This document shows, one piece after another, positions 1 to 8,435 of a stretch of 64,000 nt of DNA. The DNA is from an uncultured bacterium (GTDB lineage: Bacteria; Bacillota; Clostridia; Oscillospirales; Acutalibacteraceae). The notes beneath the pieces were generated by a model. That model ran no database searches. It was not told where the DNA came from and was given only the letters and a program-made list of their open reading frames with translations. Both the position numbers and the translations under genes were made by a program. The stretch lies in NCBI GenBank assembly GCA_949283655.1, contig CASDTH010000007.1, forward strand, positions 1-64,000, in the 5' to 3' direction. Within the stretch, counting starts at the first letter, position 1, and every line of letters begins with the position of its first letter.

Positions 1-12
1 GCTTTTACTCAT
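1..12 (-). CDS. Possible first codons of a leftward gene (partial)
   Basis: Read leftward, an ATG at position 12 opens the frame MSKS and runs off the window edge. An AAGGAG motif lies 11 bases upstream (24-29), and an AT-rich stretch around 120-160 could hold its promoter. Four codons do not allow identification. It would be divergent from yajC. Confidence 0.3.
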
Positions 13-171
13 GAGGGACAGAGCTCCTTTCCGTGGGTTGTTTGGTGCCGTAACTTAACTATACCTATGAAGGCTCTGCCCTTCTACCTTTTTATTCGCT
101 TTTTCTTGCCCACGCTGTCCAATATGTATTGTAGCTCTACATTTTTTGCAGGGTAAACTGTATTTTGGCGC

Positions 172-200
172 TTGCATATTCCCGCTGTTGCAGGTATAAT
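172..200 (+). promoter_or_regulatory. SigA-type promoter of yajC
   Basis: TTGCAT (172-177), a 17-base spacer and a perfect TATAAT (195-200) lie just upstream of the yajC ribosome binding site GGAGG (220-224). The match to the vegetative consensus is read directly. Use in the cell is inferred. Confidence 0.7.
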
Positions 201-234
201 AGCAGTATTACAAAATCACGGAGGTAGCAATTGA

Positions 235-726
235 ATGGTAGCTTTTCATCTTTTGACTTCGGGCAGCGGTACGGCGTCCTCATCCCCCTACACCATGATT
301 CTTTTGATGGTCGCCATGTTCGCGATTATGTATTTTGTTATGATTCGCCCGCAGAAGAAACAGCAGAAAAAAGAGCAGGAAATGCGCGATAGCCTGCAGG
401 TGGGCGATGAGATCACGACGATCGGCGGCATCATGGGCCGGGTGGTCACTGTGAAAGAGGATTCTCTTATCATCGAGACCGGCGCGGACCGTAATAAAAT
501 GCGCATCGCCCGTTGGGCCGTCCAGACGAATAACACTGCAAACGAGAAATTAGCCGCTGAGCGCGAGGCTGCACAGGCCAAAGCGCAGGAGGAGCGCGCT
601 AAACGCGCCGCTGAGGAGGGCGCGAAGAAGGGCAAACGCCGCGGCAGGAAGAAGGATCTTCCCGAAGCTACCTCTACTGCGCAGGCTGAGGAAGTCGCTC
701 AGGCGGAGAAGAAGGACGAAGAATAA
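235..726 (+). CDS. yajC: Preprotein translocase accessory subunit YajC
   Basis: This is the small membrane subunit that associates with the SecDF-YidC part of the Sec translocon. A single hydrophobic segment (about residues 20-38) is followed by the family hallmark IRPQKKQQKK and a conserved region with GDEITTIGGIMG. The C-terminal 60 residues are a highly charged Lys/Glu/Ala tail, making the 163-residue protein longer than the usual 85-110. The start is fixed by GGAGG ten bases upstream. secD/secF are not in view. A TIGR04086-like membrane protein follows. Confidence 0.93.
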   Translation: MVAFHLLTSGSGTASSSPYTMILLMVAMFAIMYFVMIRPQKKQQKKEQEMRDSLQVGDEITTIGGIMGRVVTVKEDSLIIETGADRNKMRIARWAVQTNNTANEKLAAEREAAQAKAQEERAKRAAEEGAKKGKRRGRKKDLPEATSTAQAEEVAQAEKKDEE

Positions 727-938
727 GCACAGCCAAGGGGCGCCACAGGCAGGCGCTCCGGCAAACCCCATATTGGTGGGCGGCAGAGCAGCTGGGAATA
801 CCGGCGGTTCTGCCGCCCGATTTCTTTTTATCAGCGCATCCTACGCCTCTGCCGGAAGGCGTGTGTGGAAGATTGGCTCCGCAGCATATCCGCCCTCCTT
901 ACTTCATATTTTTAATACCAGAACAGGAGGGGGATTGT

Positions 939-1352
939 ATGCATCAGATAAAGAAGAAAAAAACAGCCGGGCAAAACAGACCGCACGCGTTGGCTGTTCG
1001 CCTTGTGATAGGGTTTGCCGCTGGTATGGCAGTCTTTCTGTTGCTGTTGGTGCTTTTTGCATGGATTGTTGTAAAATCGGATTTAAATGGGAGGATCGTC
1101 TATGCCCTGGGCCTGCTTGCGGGTGGCCTCGCCTCTTTTTTTACCGGCTTTTTTGTGACGCGCCCCTTCCACCGCAAAGGGATTCCGTTCGGCGTTTTGG
1201 CCGCCTTGCCACTCATTGCGGCGGTCAGCGTTATGGTGCTGATTGCAAACCATGGCTCCGCAGGCGTTCTTTTTTATATTCTTATAGCCGCCATGCTGTT
1301 GTGTGGTGCTTTGGGCGGGATTTTTGCGGCCAACCTGCGCAAATTTAAATAA
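939..1352 (+). CDS. Small membrane protein, TIGR04086-like family
   Basis: This 137-residue protein has a basic N-terminus (HQIKKKK) followed by four predicted transmembrane segments (about residues 20-42, 52-72, 80-100 and 108-130). Both layout and position match the TIGR04086 family of Clostridia, often found near yajC. The function is unknown. The ATG at 939 is chosen over an upstream in-frame start at 861 because AGGAGGGGG (926-933) sits just before it. It probably shares the yajC transcript, though 210 bases separate the two genes. Confidence 0.65.
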   Translation: MHQIKKKKTAGQNRPHALAVRLVIGFAAGMAVFLLLLVLFAWIVVKSDLNGRIVYALGLLAGGLASFFTGFFVTRPFHRKGIPFGVLAALPLIAAVSVMVLIANHGSAGVLFYILIAAMLLCGALGGIFAANLRKFK

Positions 1353-1387
1353 AAAGGCAGCGGAGGAAGGGGCACTTCCCCGCTGCC
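1351..1387 (-). terminator. Rho-independent terminator of the radical SAM gene
   Basis: The stem GGCAGCGG/CCGCTGCC (1356-1363 with 1380-1387) is followed, read leftward, by a run of five T (1351-1355). It sits between two convergent genes and abuts the stop codon of the rightward one. An inner GGAAG/CTTCC stem strengthens it. Confidence 0.75.
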
Positions 1388-1397
1388 GTGGAGGCAC

Positions 1398-2000
1398 TTA
1401 TTCCATATATTCCCGCACCCGCAGGGGAAGCCCCGCCTCCTGCGCAACACGGCGGCAGGCCTCCAGCTCCTCCGGCGGCAGGCAATCCACCACAGAGAGC
1501 ACTGCCTCCGGCAGGAGGCGTTTGCAATCCTGTGCAAATTGCAGCATGGCGCGAAAGGCGGACTCGCCAAAAACCGGATGGCACAGCTGGTTGTAGGCGG
1601 CAGCATTTGGCGCGTTCAGGCTGATGGAAACGGAATCCACCAGCCCGCGTAGCAGGCGCGCGGTCGGAAAGCCGTGGATCAAGTCGCTTAGGCCGTTGGT
1701 GTTGACCCGGAGCTTGCAGCCCGGGTCTTTTTCTTTGAGATATTTGCAGACGGCCACTACGAGGTCAATGCGCTCCAATGGTTCCCCATATCCGCAAAAG
1801 ACGATAGAATGGTAGGCGGAAATCTCCCGCTCCTCAAACGCGCGGATCACCTCGTCAAAATCAGGCTCATGCTCCAGCCAAAGGCTGCCTTCGCTGCCGA
1901 TTCCCTTGGTTTTTTGGCGGATACAGAATGCGCAGCGGCAAGGGCAGCGGTTCGTGAGATTGACATACAGGTTGGATCCCAGTTCATATAAGATCGTCAT
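1398..2000 (-). CDS. Radical SAM protein, TatD-associated family
   Basis: This 200-residue radical S-adenosylmethionine protein has its 4Fe-4S site in the N-terminal motif NRCPCRCAFC, read as CxxxCxxC with an extra cysteine. The downstream segment VFCGYGEPLER is the glycine-rich SAM-binding strand. Length and the start TILYELGSNLYVNLTNRC resemble the TIGR04038 family that usually accompanies a TatD nuclease. No tatD gene is next to it here. The substrate is unknown. ATG 2000 has AGAGG seven bases upstream and is preferred over the start five codons earlier. Confidence 0.75.
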   Translation of the reverse strand: MTILYELGSNLYVNLTNRCPCRCAFCIRQKTKGIGSEGSLWLEHEPDFDEVIRAFEEREISAYHSIVFCGYGEPLERIDLVVAVCKYLKEKDPGCKLRVNTNGLSDLIHGFPTARLLRGLVDSVSISLNAPNAAAYNQLCHPVFGESAFRAMLQFAQDCKRLLPEAVLSVVDCLPPEELEACRRVAQEAGLPLRVREYME

Positions 2001-2033
2001 GGCGGTTCCTCTCATCCGGTTTATTTTGTTCAG

Positions 2034-2062
2034 ATATTATCATGTTTTTCGCAGAAAATCAA
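2034..2062 (-). promoter_or_regulatory. Promoter of the radical SAM gene
   Basis: Read leftward: TTGATT (2062-2057), a 17-base spacer, then TAATAT (2039-2034), about 30 bases before the ATG at 2000. Confidence 0.55.
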
Positions 2063-2132
2063 CAAAGCGCGATCTGATGTCTATATTTTATATATTGTTT
2101 ATAATGTTAAGCAATTATTTTGTATATATTTC

Positions 2133-2161
2133 TTGACTTCTTTAGATGGCGCGAATATAAT
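2133..2161 (+). promoter_or_regulatory. Strong SigA-type promoter of the exported propeller gene
   Basis: TTGACT (2133-2138), a 17-base spacer and a perfect TATAAT (2156-2161) lie 60 bases before the start codon, in an AT-rich divergent intergenic region. Confidence 0.75.
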
Positions 2162-2221
2162 TGAATTTAGATTCTGGGAATCTTCGTTCAAAAATAATAT
2201 GATTGGAGAGGAGTCAAAAAG

Positions 2222-4387
2222 ATGGGAAAAGCCAAAAAGATTCTGGCGGCCGTATTGGCGCTGTGCATTTGTATGAGTGGTGTGTCCGCTTTGGCTGCCG
2301 GCGGAGGAGTCACCTATACTTCTCCCTCGGGGGAGTATACGGCGCAGAAAATTTCGCATCCGGAGGCCGGGCTGGGCGAGGTGGACGGTATCATCGAGTA
2401 TGACAGCGGCGAGAATGACCGGGGGCAAAGCTATTCCTGGTCCGCAGTCGGCTATGGGGACTATATGTATGTAGGCACCTGCTATGCTGCAATCTGGTCC
2501 ACGATTAAGATCCTGGCCATGCAAAGCGGTATGGGGCTGGATGTTTATAAAGCGGTGCTGGATGCGCTGTATAACGGCTCCATGTATACGGGGGATACGG
2601 AGAACAATCCCTCAGACGCAGTGCGCGGCGTTTTGCTGCGGGTGAACATGCGGACAGGCGACGTCAAGATTGTGCGTGGGCCGGAGAACACCTCGCAATA
2701 TCGGGCGGCCATTGAATTTAATGGAAAGCTGTATTTCGCCTCCTCCGGAGGTGGGCTGGGCGCCTATATGGTAGAGGTGGACCCCGCGAACAACGATGCC
2801 TCCAAAATCGTCTATGTCTGCGAAAAGCTGACGAACCCGCTGATTTCGGTCAGCATCCGCGGCCTGACCACTGTCAATGGCAAGCTGGTCGCGAGCATGA
2901 TTGGGAACGATGGCGCTTATATCGTTGCCTCCGAAAACCCCTCCGCCGGGCAGGAATCCTTTGAGGTGATCTGCACACAGGAGGATCTGCTGGATTATCC
3001 GGCGTATCTTTACAGCGACAGCATCTTTGGCGGCGCGATCTGGGATATGGTAACCTTCAATGATAAGATCTACGTCACCGTGGTTACCGGGAAGAGCGGC
3101 AATAAGCAGGCGTTTGCCATGTTCTGCGGCGAAGAGGATGCTTCCGGCAAGTGGAATTTCCGCCTGCTGATCGGCGACCCGAAGGATGGCGCCCGTTATC
3201 CCTATGGCCTTGGCGCCGACCGCTCGGGCGCGGCCAATCTGGTTGTCCATGACGGATACCTCTATATCGGCGGCTATAATGATCCGATGATCGCTCTTCC
3301 CGCGGTGTTGCAGATGAATTTTGAGGAGCTGTATAAGGACTTGGACGCTCCTGTTTGCCTGTGGCGCATGGACGCGGAGGAGAATATCGAGATGGTTGCC
3401 GGCGAGCCGAATGAACTGTTCCCGAAGGTAAAGGGCAATCTCGGCGCAGGCCTTGGCAGCAATCTGAACCAGTATGTCTGGCGCATGGTAAGCTATGAGG
3501 GCAGGCTGTATGTCGGCACCTTTGATATCGGCAGCCTCGCCTATCCCGTTATGCAGCTGACCAACGGCGATATTCTCAGGCGTACGCCGGAGGAGTGGAA
3601 AACACAGCTTCAGTATATCAAGGAGCTTTTGGAGCTGATCGGCCGGCAGAATGACCAATCGGCCGCCAGAAGCGCCGGTGCAGAAAGCAAGCTGAGCACA
3701 ATGGCGGGCGCAATGTCCGGCATGACAGAGCTGCTGGATCAGGGCGGGATAGACGATCTCACCTCCACAGAGAAATTTTATGAGCTGCTTCGCAAGGTGG
3801 TTTCCGCTTACGAAAGCATTCGCGATTATCTGCCGGATTCCGTCAAAGAAACGCTGGATGGCATCTTGAATCAGGAGACGGTGGACAATTTCTACTATTT
3901 CATTGGCATATGCCAATATCTCAGCCAGGGAGAACGTGGGTTTGACCTTCTGGTGTCTGAGGATGGGCTCAACTTCGACGCCATCACCCGCAATGGCTTT
4001 GGCGATCCATATAACCACGGTTGCCGCGTGTTTGCCGTTACGGATGCGGGCCTGTGCATCGGCACCGCAAACCCCTTCTATGGGACGCAGCTTTGGCGGC
4101 TGTCTGGTCCGGTTGAGGAGGACTCAGAGCAGCCGGTTGAGGGATCCACCACAGAGCCTGATGCTGCACAGCCTGACGGCACAGCGCCGTCTACAGACAT
4201 CTCAGAGAATGTAACAGGCGTTGATAACAATAATACACAGGCGCCGGACAGCAGTACCCAGGCGGCGGAGGAAACACCCATGCCCGACATTCCCTTCACG
4301 GGGGAGGGGCTGGCAATTGCTCTGGCGGCTTCCGCCATCCTGGCGGGCGGCGTGCTGCTGGTGCTCAGCCGTAAGGGAAAACAATAA
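2222..4387 (+). CDS. Secreted beta-propeller-like protein with a sortase-like C-terminal signal
   Basis: This 721-residue protein has a clear signal peptide (KKILAAVLALCICMSGVSALAA, about residues 5-26). Recurrent blades of the type xGKLYFASSGG, HDGYLYIGGYN, YEGRLYVGTFD and AGLCIGTANPFYGTQLWRL suggest a beta-propeller. A helical insertion rich in Leu/Glu/Lys lies around residues 455-555. A Thr/Pro/Asp-rich spacer leads to IPFTGE, a hydrophobic segment and the terminal RKGKQ. That is the layout of an LPxTG-type wall anchor with Ile in place of Leu. Binding or enzymatic role is unknown. The gene stands alone behind a strong promoter. Confidence 0.6.
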   Translation: MGKAKKILAAVLALCICMSGVSALAAGGGVTYTSPSGEYTAQKISHPEAGLGEVDGIIEYDSGENDRGQSYSWSAVGYGDYMYVGTCYAAIWSTIKILAMQSGMGLDVYKAVLDALYNGSMYTGDTENNPSDAVRGVLLRVNMRTGDVKIVRGPENTSQYRAAIEFNGKLYFASSGGGLGAYMVEVDPANNDASKIVYVCEKLTNPLISVSIRGLTTVNGKLVASMIGNDGAYIVASENPSAGQESFEVICTQEDLLDYPAYLYSDSIFGGAIWDMVTFNDKIYVTVVTGKSGNKQAFAMFCGEEDASGKWNFRLLIGDPKDGARYPYGLGADRSGAANLVVHDGYLYIGGYNDPMIALPAVLQMNFEELYKDLDAPVCLWRMDAEENIEMVAGEPNELFPKVKGNLGAGLGSNLNQYVWRMVSYEGRLYVGTFDIGSLAYPVMQLTNGDILRRTPEEWKTQLQYIKELLELIGRQNDQSAARSAGAESKLSTMAGAMSGMTELLDQGGIDDLTSTEKFYELLRKVVSAYESIRDYLPDSVKETLDGILNQETVDNFYYFIGICQYLSQGERGFDLLVSEDGLNFDAITRNGFGDPYNHGCRVFAVTDAGLCIGTANPFYGTQLWRLSGPVEEDSEQPVEGSTTEPDAAQPDGTAPSTDISENVTGVDNNNTQAPDSSTQAAEETPMPDIPFTGEGLAIALAASAILAGGVLLVLSRKGKQ

Positions 4388-4426
4388 ACCGGATTATGAG
4401 CTGATCAAATACCCCCCCTTGGAAAA

Positions 4427-4468
4427 CAGCTCCCCTATCCACCGGTTGACCGGTGGATAGGGGAGCTG
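4427..4468 (-). terminator. Perfect 19-bp hairpin between convergent genes
   Basis: Arms 4427-4445 and 4450-4468 pair perfectly over 19 bases with the tetraloop TTGA. It lies between the propeller gene and the convergent gtrA gene, so it probably ends transcription from both sides. Leftward it is followed by TTTTCC. Rightward there is no T run. Confidence 0.6.
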
Positions 4469-4539
4469 ACGTATGAAGGGAAACGGCCCTTACGGGCAGG
4501 CTAAGAAGGCAGTGCAGCTGCTGTGCCGGAAACGGAAGC

Positions 4540-5058
4540 TTATTTGGCTGCGTTCTCCACAGGCTTTTTTTTGCGGTGAATAATGAACCGATTGCAGGGG
4601 TAGGTCCACACTGTGGCGAACAGGGCGGCAAACGGCTTACCGATGATATCGCCGAAGGTGCCCATGCCGCGCTGGGTGAAAAATGCAATCACAGCGTTGC
4701 CGATCAGCGTTGTTGCGCAGATGGTAAAGAGAACCATCAGAATGTACAGGATGATGCTCAGCGTTGGGTTCGCATCCGCCTGGAAGGTAACCTTGCGGTT
4801 CAAAACAAAGGCGATTGCGTATCCGATTGTGGTGGAGACGATAAAGGCCCACATATAGCCCTTGCCTTCAAAGGGAAAAATCCAGAATTGGAACGGCCCA
4901 TCGTTGAGCGATTCAAACACCCAGCCCTGTAAAATATAATGAATAATCAGCTCAATAATGGTGGATAAACCGCCCGCAAAAGAAAATTTAATGAATTTCC
5001 AGAGCTCGGCATGCTTTGAGGTGAACCCTTTCACTTTTTCCGTATTTTTTGTAGCCAT
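4540..5058 (-). CDS. GtrA family membrane protein
   Basis: This 172-residue protein has four predicted transmembrane segments and GtrA-family signatures: FIKFSFAGGLSTIIELIIHY near the N-terminus and GYAIAFVLNRKVTF in the middle. Family members help flip lipid-linked sugars or serve cell-surface polysaccharide glycosylation. The ribosome binding site is AGAGGAG. It lies 20 bases downstream of the phosphoesterase gene and is probably cotranscribed with it. Confidence 0.85.
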   Translation of the reverse strand: MATKNTEKVKGFTSKHAELWKFIKFSFAGGLSTIIELIIHYILQGWVFESLNDGPFQFWIFPFEGKGYMWAFIVSTTIGYAIAFVLNRKVTFQADANPTLSIILYILMVLFTICATTLIGNAVIAFFTQRGMGTFGDIIGKPFAALFATVWTYPCNRFIIHRKKKPVENAAK

Positions 5059-5077
5059 GTGCTTTCTCCTCTCTTTA

Positions 5078-6211
5078 TTAAAGCAGTTTTGTCAGCAGAA
5101 CAATCAGCGCTGTAATACCTGCAACAATCCCTAATCCTTTCAAGATCAGGGGGACGGCGGCTTCCGGTGTGGTGGGGGCGTGGACGTAGATAAAATCTTT
5201 CACAGGGTTGGAAACCTTCTTGCCGAACAGCTCCAGATAACTCAGCGTATGTGTCTGATAAGAACGGGGACGTTCCTGATGCAGCTCGATGATGCGCACA
5301 GCGCGCTCCACACCGGGCCCGTAAACATTAAAACCGCTGCCGGGGGTGTAGACGAGGTCTACGCCCTGATAGTGCCCTACAAAGCTGTTGATATGGTCGT
5401 GCCCAACGAACATGGCGAGCACGTCTCCCTTTTCGGCGATCGCTTCAAATTCCCCAGTGTTGATATCCGGAACAGCGGGAGACTCCCGCATGAAGCCGCC
5501 TTCCTCCACCATATCCGGGTTCAGAATATAGGATTCGTTCTTGTGGGTGCGGTAGGCGCGCACGGCGCCCGGCGTTTTGTGCGGCACCTGTGTGAGCACC
5601 TGATAATATTCCTGCACAGGGATATGCTGAAAGAGGAGCGAGGGCACTGCCTTGCCGCCATTTTCTGCGGCGAGCCGGTCACGGGTCGCGCGGTACCACG
5701 CAATCTGCTTCGGATCAACCGGCGCATAACCGCCGCCCTTTGCACTGCCGTGAGAATCCATGAGATAGAGATTGAATAAGAGCTTTTGCCCATCGTTTGA
5801 ATAGATGGGGAGGGCATAGGTGCCGCAGCCGGGAATTGACGGATCGTCCGAGCCCAGGCATTGCTCGTAGCTTTGATACATCTGCATCTGCTCCTGATTG
5901 GTGCAACCAGCCTGCCCATCGTGGTTGCCGAAAATAGGTGCGAAGGGTATATTGCGCTGAACAACAGGTTCCAGCAGCCTGCGAAGGGTATCCGCCACCT
6001 TTTTTTTACGATCCCCGCCAAGGAAGGTAAGCCCGTATCCCTTGATCTGATCGCCGGTGAAAACGACGAGATCCGGTTTTTCGCGGTCGAGCGCGGCGTT
6101 CATCAGCTTCAATGTATCTGGAGAAATTGCAGGGATTTCCTGCAGGTCTGCAATCTGCATGATTTTAAAGCTGCCGTCCGGCCGAACGCAAAGCTTTTTT
6201 TGAGGTGCCAT
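5078..6211 (-). CDS. Tail-anchored calcineurin-like metallophosphoesterase
   Basis: This 377-residue phosphoesterase has family metal-site motifs in order: IADLQEI (about residue 20), FTGDQIKG, FGNHDGQ, FQHIPVQEY and VGHDHINSF. The first motif has Gln where many members have His (ADLQ rather than DLH), a variant I associate with Dcr2-like phosphatases. The last 25 residues form one hydrophobic helix, so the catalytic domain should face the cytosol from a C-terminal membrane anchor. ATG 6211 follows AAGGAGG. An upstream in-frame extension to 6346 reads through the degV terminator and is rejected. The substrate is unknown. Confidence 0.8.
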   Translation of the reverse strand: MAPQKKLCVRPDGSFKIMQIADLQEIPAISPDTLKLMNAALDREKPDLVVFTGDQIKGYGLTFLGGDRKKKVADTLRRLLEPVVQRNIPFAPIFGNHDGQAGCTNQEQMQMYQSYEQCLGSDDPSIPGCGTYALPIYSNDGQKLLFNLYLMDSHGSAKGGGYAPVDPKQIAWYRATRDRLAAENGGKAVPSLLFQHIPVQEYYQVLTQVPHKTPGAVRAYRTHKNESYILNPDMVEEGGFMRESPAVPDINTGEFEAIAEKGDVLAMFVGHDHINSFVGHYQGVDLVYTPGSGFNVYGPGVERAVRIIELHQERPRSYQTHTLSYLELFGKKVSNPVKDFIYVHAPTTPEAAVPLILKGLGIVAGITALIVLLTKLL

Positions 6212-6309
6212 ATGCGAAGAGCCTCCTTTTTTCTCAATCCTAGTTATGTTAACGCGAAACACAGCGGATTGCAAGCATTCTGAACAGAATGGAAAATTAA
6301 AATTATGTA

Positions 6310-6350
6310 AAAACGCGTTTGCAAAATGGTTGTTGCCATTTTGCAAACGC
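6310..6350 (-). terminator. Rho-independent terminator of degV
   Basis: A perfect 15-bp stem (6315-6329 with 6336-6350) with a 6-base loop is followed leftward by GTTTTTAC. It starts ten bases after the degV stop codon. Confidence 0.85.
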
Positions 6351-6359
6351 GGTTTCCGC

Positions 6360-7214
6360 TTATTTTGTCATATACATCACAGTGGCCGTTTTTGGCCCAC
6401 AATGCGCAGAAATTGTGCACCCGGCGCGGGTGATGATTACTTCCCGGAAGGGCGCGCATTTCAAAATTTCCTGCTTCATGGCCTCCAGCGTTTCCAAGGA
6501 GATTCCGCCGCCGGAATGGGAGAGAAATACCCGGTCCAGATCCAGCCGCTCCGGGTTGGCCAGCTGATCGCGGATATATTGCAGGTAGACTGTTTCAATC
6601 TTCCCACGGTATTTTTTACCCACTTCTAGGGCTCCGTCCACCATCTCGATGCTGGGCTTGATGCCGAGAAGGTTGGCGCCAAAGGCCGTTACAGCGGAGC
6701 AGCGCCCGCCCCGGCGAAGATATTCCAGCGTATCCAGAATAAATGTGGTGTGCACCTTTTCCCGTAGGGCGGCAATTTGCTCCGCAATCTCCTTTGCAGA
6801 AAGCCCTGCATCGCGCATTTCACAGGCCTTGATGACCAGCAGCGCCATGCCTGTGCACAGGCTTTTGGTATCCACAGGGTACACACCTTCTATTTCCGAT
6901 GCGGCAAGCACTGCGTTCTGAAAGGAAGAGGAGAGCTTGGCGGTGAACCCAAGATGTACCACTTCATACCCCTCATTGGTGTAACGATGAAATAGGGAGA
7001 TATAAGTGCTCGGCGTTACGGCGGCGGTTTTGGCCGTGGTCCCCGTCCGCTCATAATAAGCAAAGATCTCGTCCGGCGTAATATCAAGGCCGTCGTCATA
7101 TGCCTGTGGGCCGAGCAGAATGCTCAGCGGCACCATCGTAACGTCATATTTTTGGCACAGCTCCGGCGTCATGTCACAGGTGCTGTCCACTGTGATTTTA
7201 ACCTGTTTTGGCAT
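6360..7214 (-). CDS. DegV family fatty-acid-binding protein
   Basis: This 284-residue protein begins VKITVDSTCDMTPEL and contains the conserved TAAVTPSTYISLF and HLGFTAKLSSSFQNA segments of the DegV family. These proteins bind a fatty acid, and in Firmicutes some (FakB) present it to the FakA kinase. No fakA is next to it. It has its own promoter overlapping the end of dusB and a strong terminator, so it is probably monocistronic. Confidence 0.9.
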   Translation of the reverse strand: MPKQVKITVDSTCDMTPELCQKYDVTMVPLSILLGPQAYDDGLDITPDEIFAYYERTGTTAKTAAVTPSTYISLFHRYTNEGYEVVHLGFTAKLSSSFQNAVLAASEIEGVYPVDTKSLCTGMALLVIKACEMRDAGLSAKEIAEQIAALREKVHTTFILDTLEYLRRGGRCSAVTAFGANLLGIKPSIEMVDGALEVGKKYRGKIETVYLQYIRDQLANPERLDLDRVFLSHSGGGISLETLEAMKQEILKCAPFREVIITRAGCTISAHCGPKTATVMYMTK

Positions 7215-7268
7215 GGGTTCAACCCTTTCCCTCTTTTTTCAGGAATGCAAAAAGCCTTCCGGGGGGTT

Positions 7269-7297
7269 ATTCTACCACAGAGCCGCTATTCCGTCAA
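7269..7297 (-). promoter_or_regulatory. Promoter of degV
   Basis: Read leftward: TTGACG (7297-7292), a 17-base spacer, then TAGAAT (7274-7269). The -35 box lies inside the last codons of dusB. Confidence 0.6.
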
Positions 7298-8281
7298 TTC
7301 CTGTTCCTGATCCCGCAAAACGAGATAGGCAAGCTCCTCCAGCTGCTCCATGCTTTCCAGCGCGCCGATTTCCCGGCGGTAGCGGGCAGCGCCGTGCAGC
7401 CCCTTCATATACCAGGCTGCGTGCGTGCGTGCCTGCAACATTCCGGTTTTTAAGCCCTTGTAATCGCAAAGCGTGCGGATGTGCTCAAGCATAATGCGCA
7501 TTCGCTGTGCAACAGGCGGTTCCGGAAGGAGCGTACCAAATTTTAGGTAGGCGCTGATTTGTGAAAAAACCCAGGGCCTGCCGAGTGCGCCGCGGCCCAC
7601 CATTACGAAGTCGCATCCGGTTTCCTCCAGCATGTGGGCGGCACTTTGCGCATCGCGCACATCGCCGTTGCCGATCACCGGAATCGAAACGGCCTGCTTT
7701 ACCTGCCGGATGCTCTCCAGATCAACAGGCGGGGCATACATTTGCTCGCGAGTGCGGCCGTGGATGGTGATGGCGGCCGCGCCTGCCGCTTCACACCGCT
7801 TGGCAAGCTCCACCGCGTTTTTTTCGCCGGTATCCCACCCGGCGCGTAGTTTCACTGTGACAGGCACATCCACCGCCCTTACCACGGCGGCTACAACGGC
7901 CTGCGCCGTTTCTGGCCGCCGCATGAGGGAAGAACCGCTACCACTACGCACCACCTTTGGCGCAGGGCAGCCCATGTTGATGTCAACAGCCTGCGGTTGG
8001 TGGACGAGCGCTTTCTCCGCAGCCTGCGCCATAATGGCAGGGTCGTCGCCAAACAGCTGGATAGCGGCTGGGCGTTCCGCGCCGGATAAGGTGAGGAGCT
8101 CGGCGCTTTTCCGGTCCCCCATGGTGATCCCCTTGGCGCTGACCATTTCCCCCACGACGTAAGCCGCGCCGAACCTAACGCACAGCTCGCGGAAAGCACG
8201 GTCCGCTACGCCGGCCATCGGGGCGAGGGCGGCGGATTGATCAAGCTGAAAAGAACCAATTTGCAACTTTTTACACTCCAA
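7286..8281 (-). CDS. dusB: tRNA-dihydrouridine synthase (DusB type)
   Basis: This FMN-dependent enzyme reduces uridine to dihydrouridine in the tRNA D-arm. The 331-residue protein has the TIM-barrel start LAPMAGVADRAFRELC, the catalytic cysteine in DINMGCPAPKVV, the phosphate/FMN motif ITIHGRTREQMY and GNGDVRDAQSA. The NMGCPAPKV and GRTREQ variants fit the NifR3/DusB branch. Length is normal. In many Firmicutes dusB sits near housekeeping genes. Here it is followed by degV. Confidence 0.93.
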   Translation of the reverse strand: MECKKLQIGSFQLDQSAALAPMAGVADRAFRELCVRFGAAYVVGEMVSAKGITMGDRKSAELLTLSGAERPAAIQLFGDDPAIMAQAAEKALVHQPQAVDINMGCPAPKVVRSGSGSSLMRRPETAQAVVAAVVRAVDVPVTVKLRAGWDTGEKNAVELAKRCEAAGAAAITIHGRTREQMYAPPVDLESIRQVKQAVSIPVIGNGDVRDAQSAAHMLEETGCDFVMVGRGALGRPWVFSQISAYLKFGTLLPEPPVAQRMRIMLEHIRTLCDYKGLKTGMLQARTHAAWYMKGLHGAARYRREIGALESMEQLEELAYLVLRDQEQELTE

Positions 8282-8289
8282 TGCGAATA

Positions 8290-8351
8290 CCGGCGCTGTT
8301 TTTTATAAGCGCCGGCATGTAGGGTAGAAGGGATGAAACCGCTCCCTTCTA
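8290..8351. other. Two intergenic hairpins between GH31 and dusB
   Basis: CCGGCGCT (8290-8297) pairs with AGCGCCGG (8308-8315), with a T-rich loop. TAGAAGGGA (8325-8333) pairs with TCCCTTCTA (8343-8351). They lie after the GH31 stop codon and may end that transcript. Neither has a classic T tail in the leftward direction. Confidence 0.4.
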
Positions 8352-8435
8352 TTTTCACATGGCCGGGTGCTTTCACCGGTAGTGCGGCAACACCGGGCCA
8401 ACTGGATTGCGGTACGCTTGTTGAACGGCGAGAAG

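Noticed and set aside
1..234. Structural RNA upstream of yajC
   Set aside because: CAGAGC/GCTCTG pairing is weak and the region is better explained as a divergent leader plus the yajC promoter.
773..1348. Alternative frame over the TIGR04086-like gene
   Set aside because: The +939 frame has AGGAGGGGG and four membrane helices. The other frame has no site and an irregular composition.
2612..4018. Long open frame on the minus strand inside the propeller gene
   Set aside because: It mirrors the rightward gene, has no ribosome binding site and reads as low-complexity shadow of a GC-rich coding strand.
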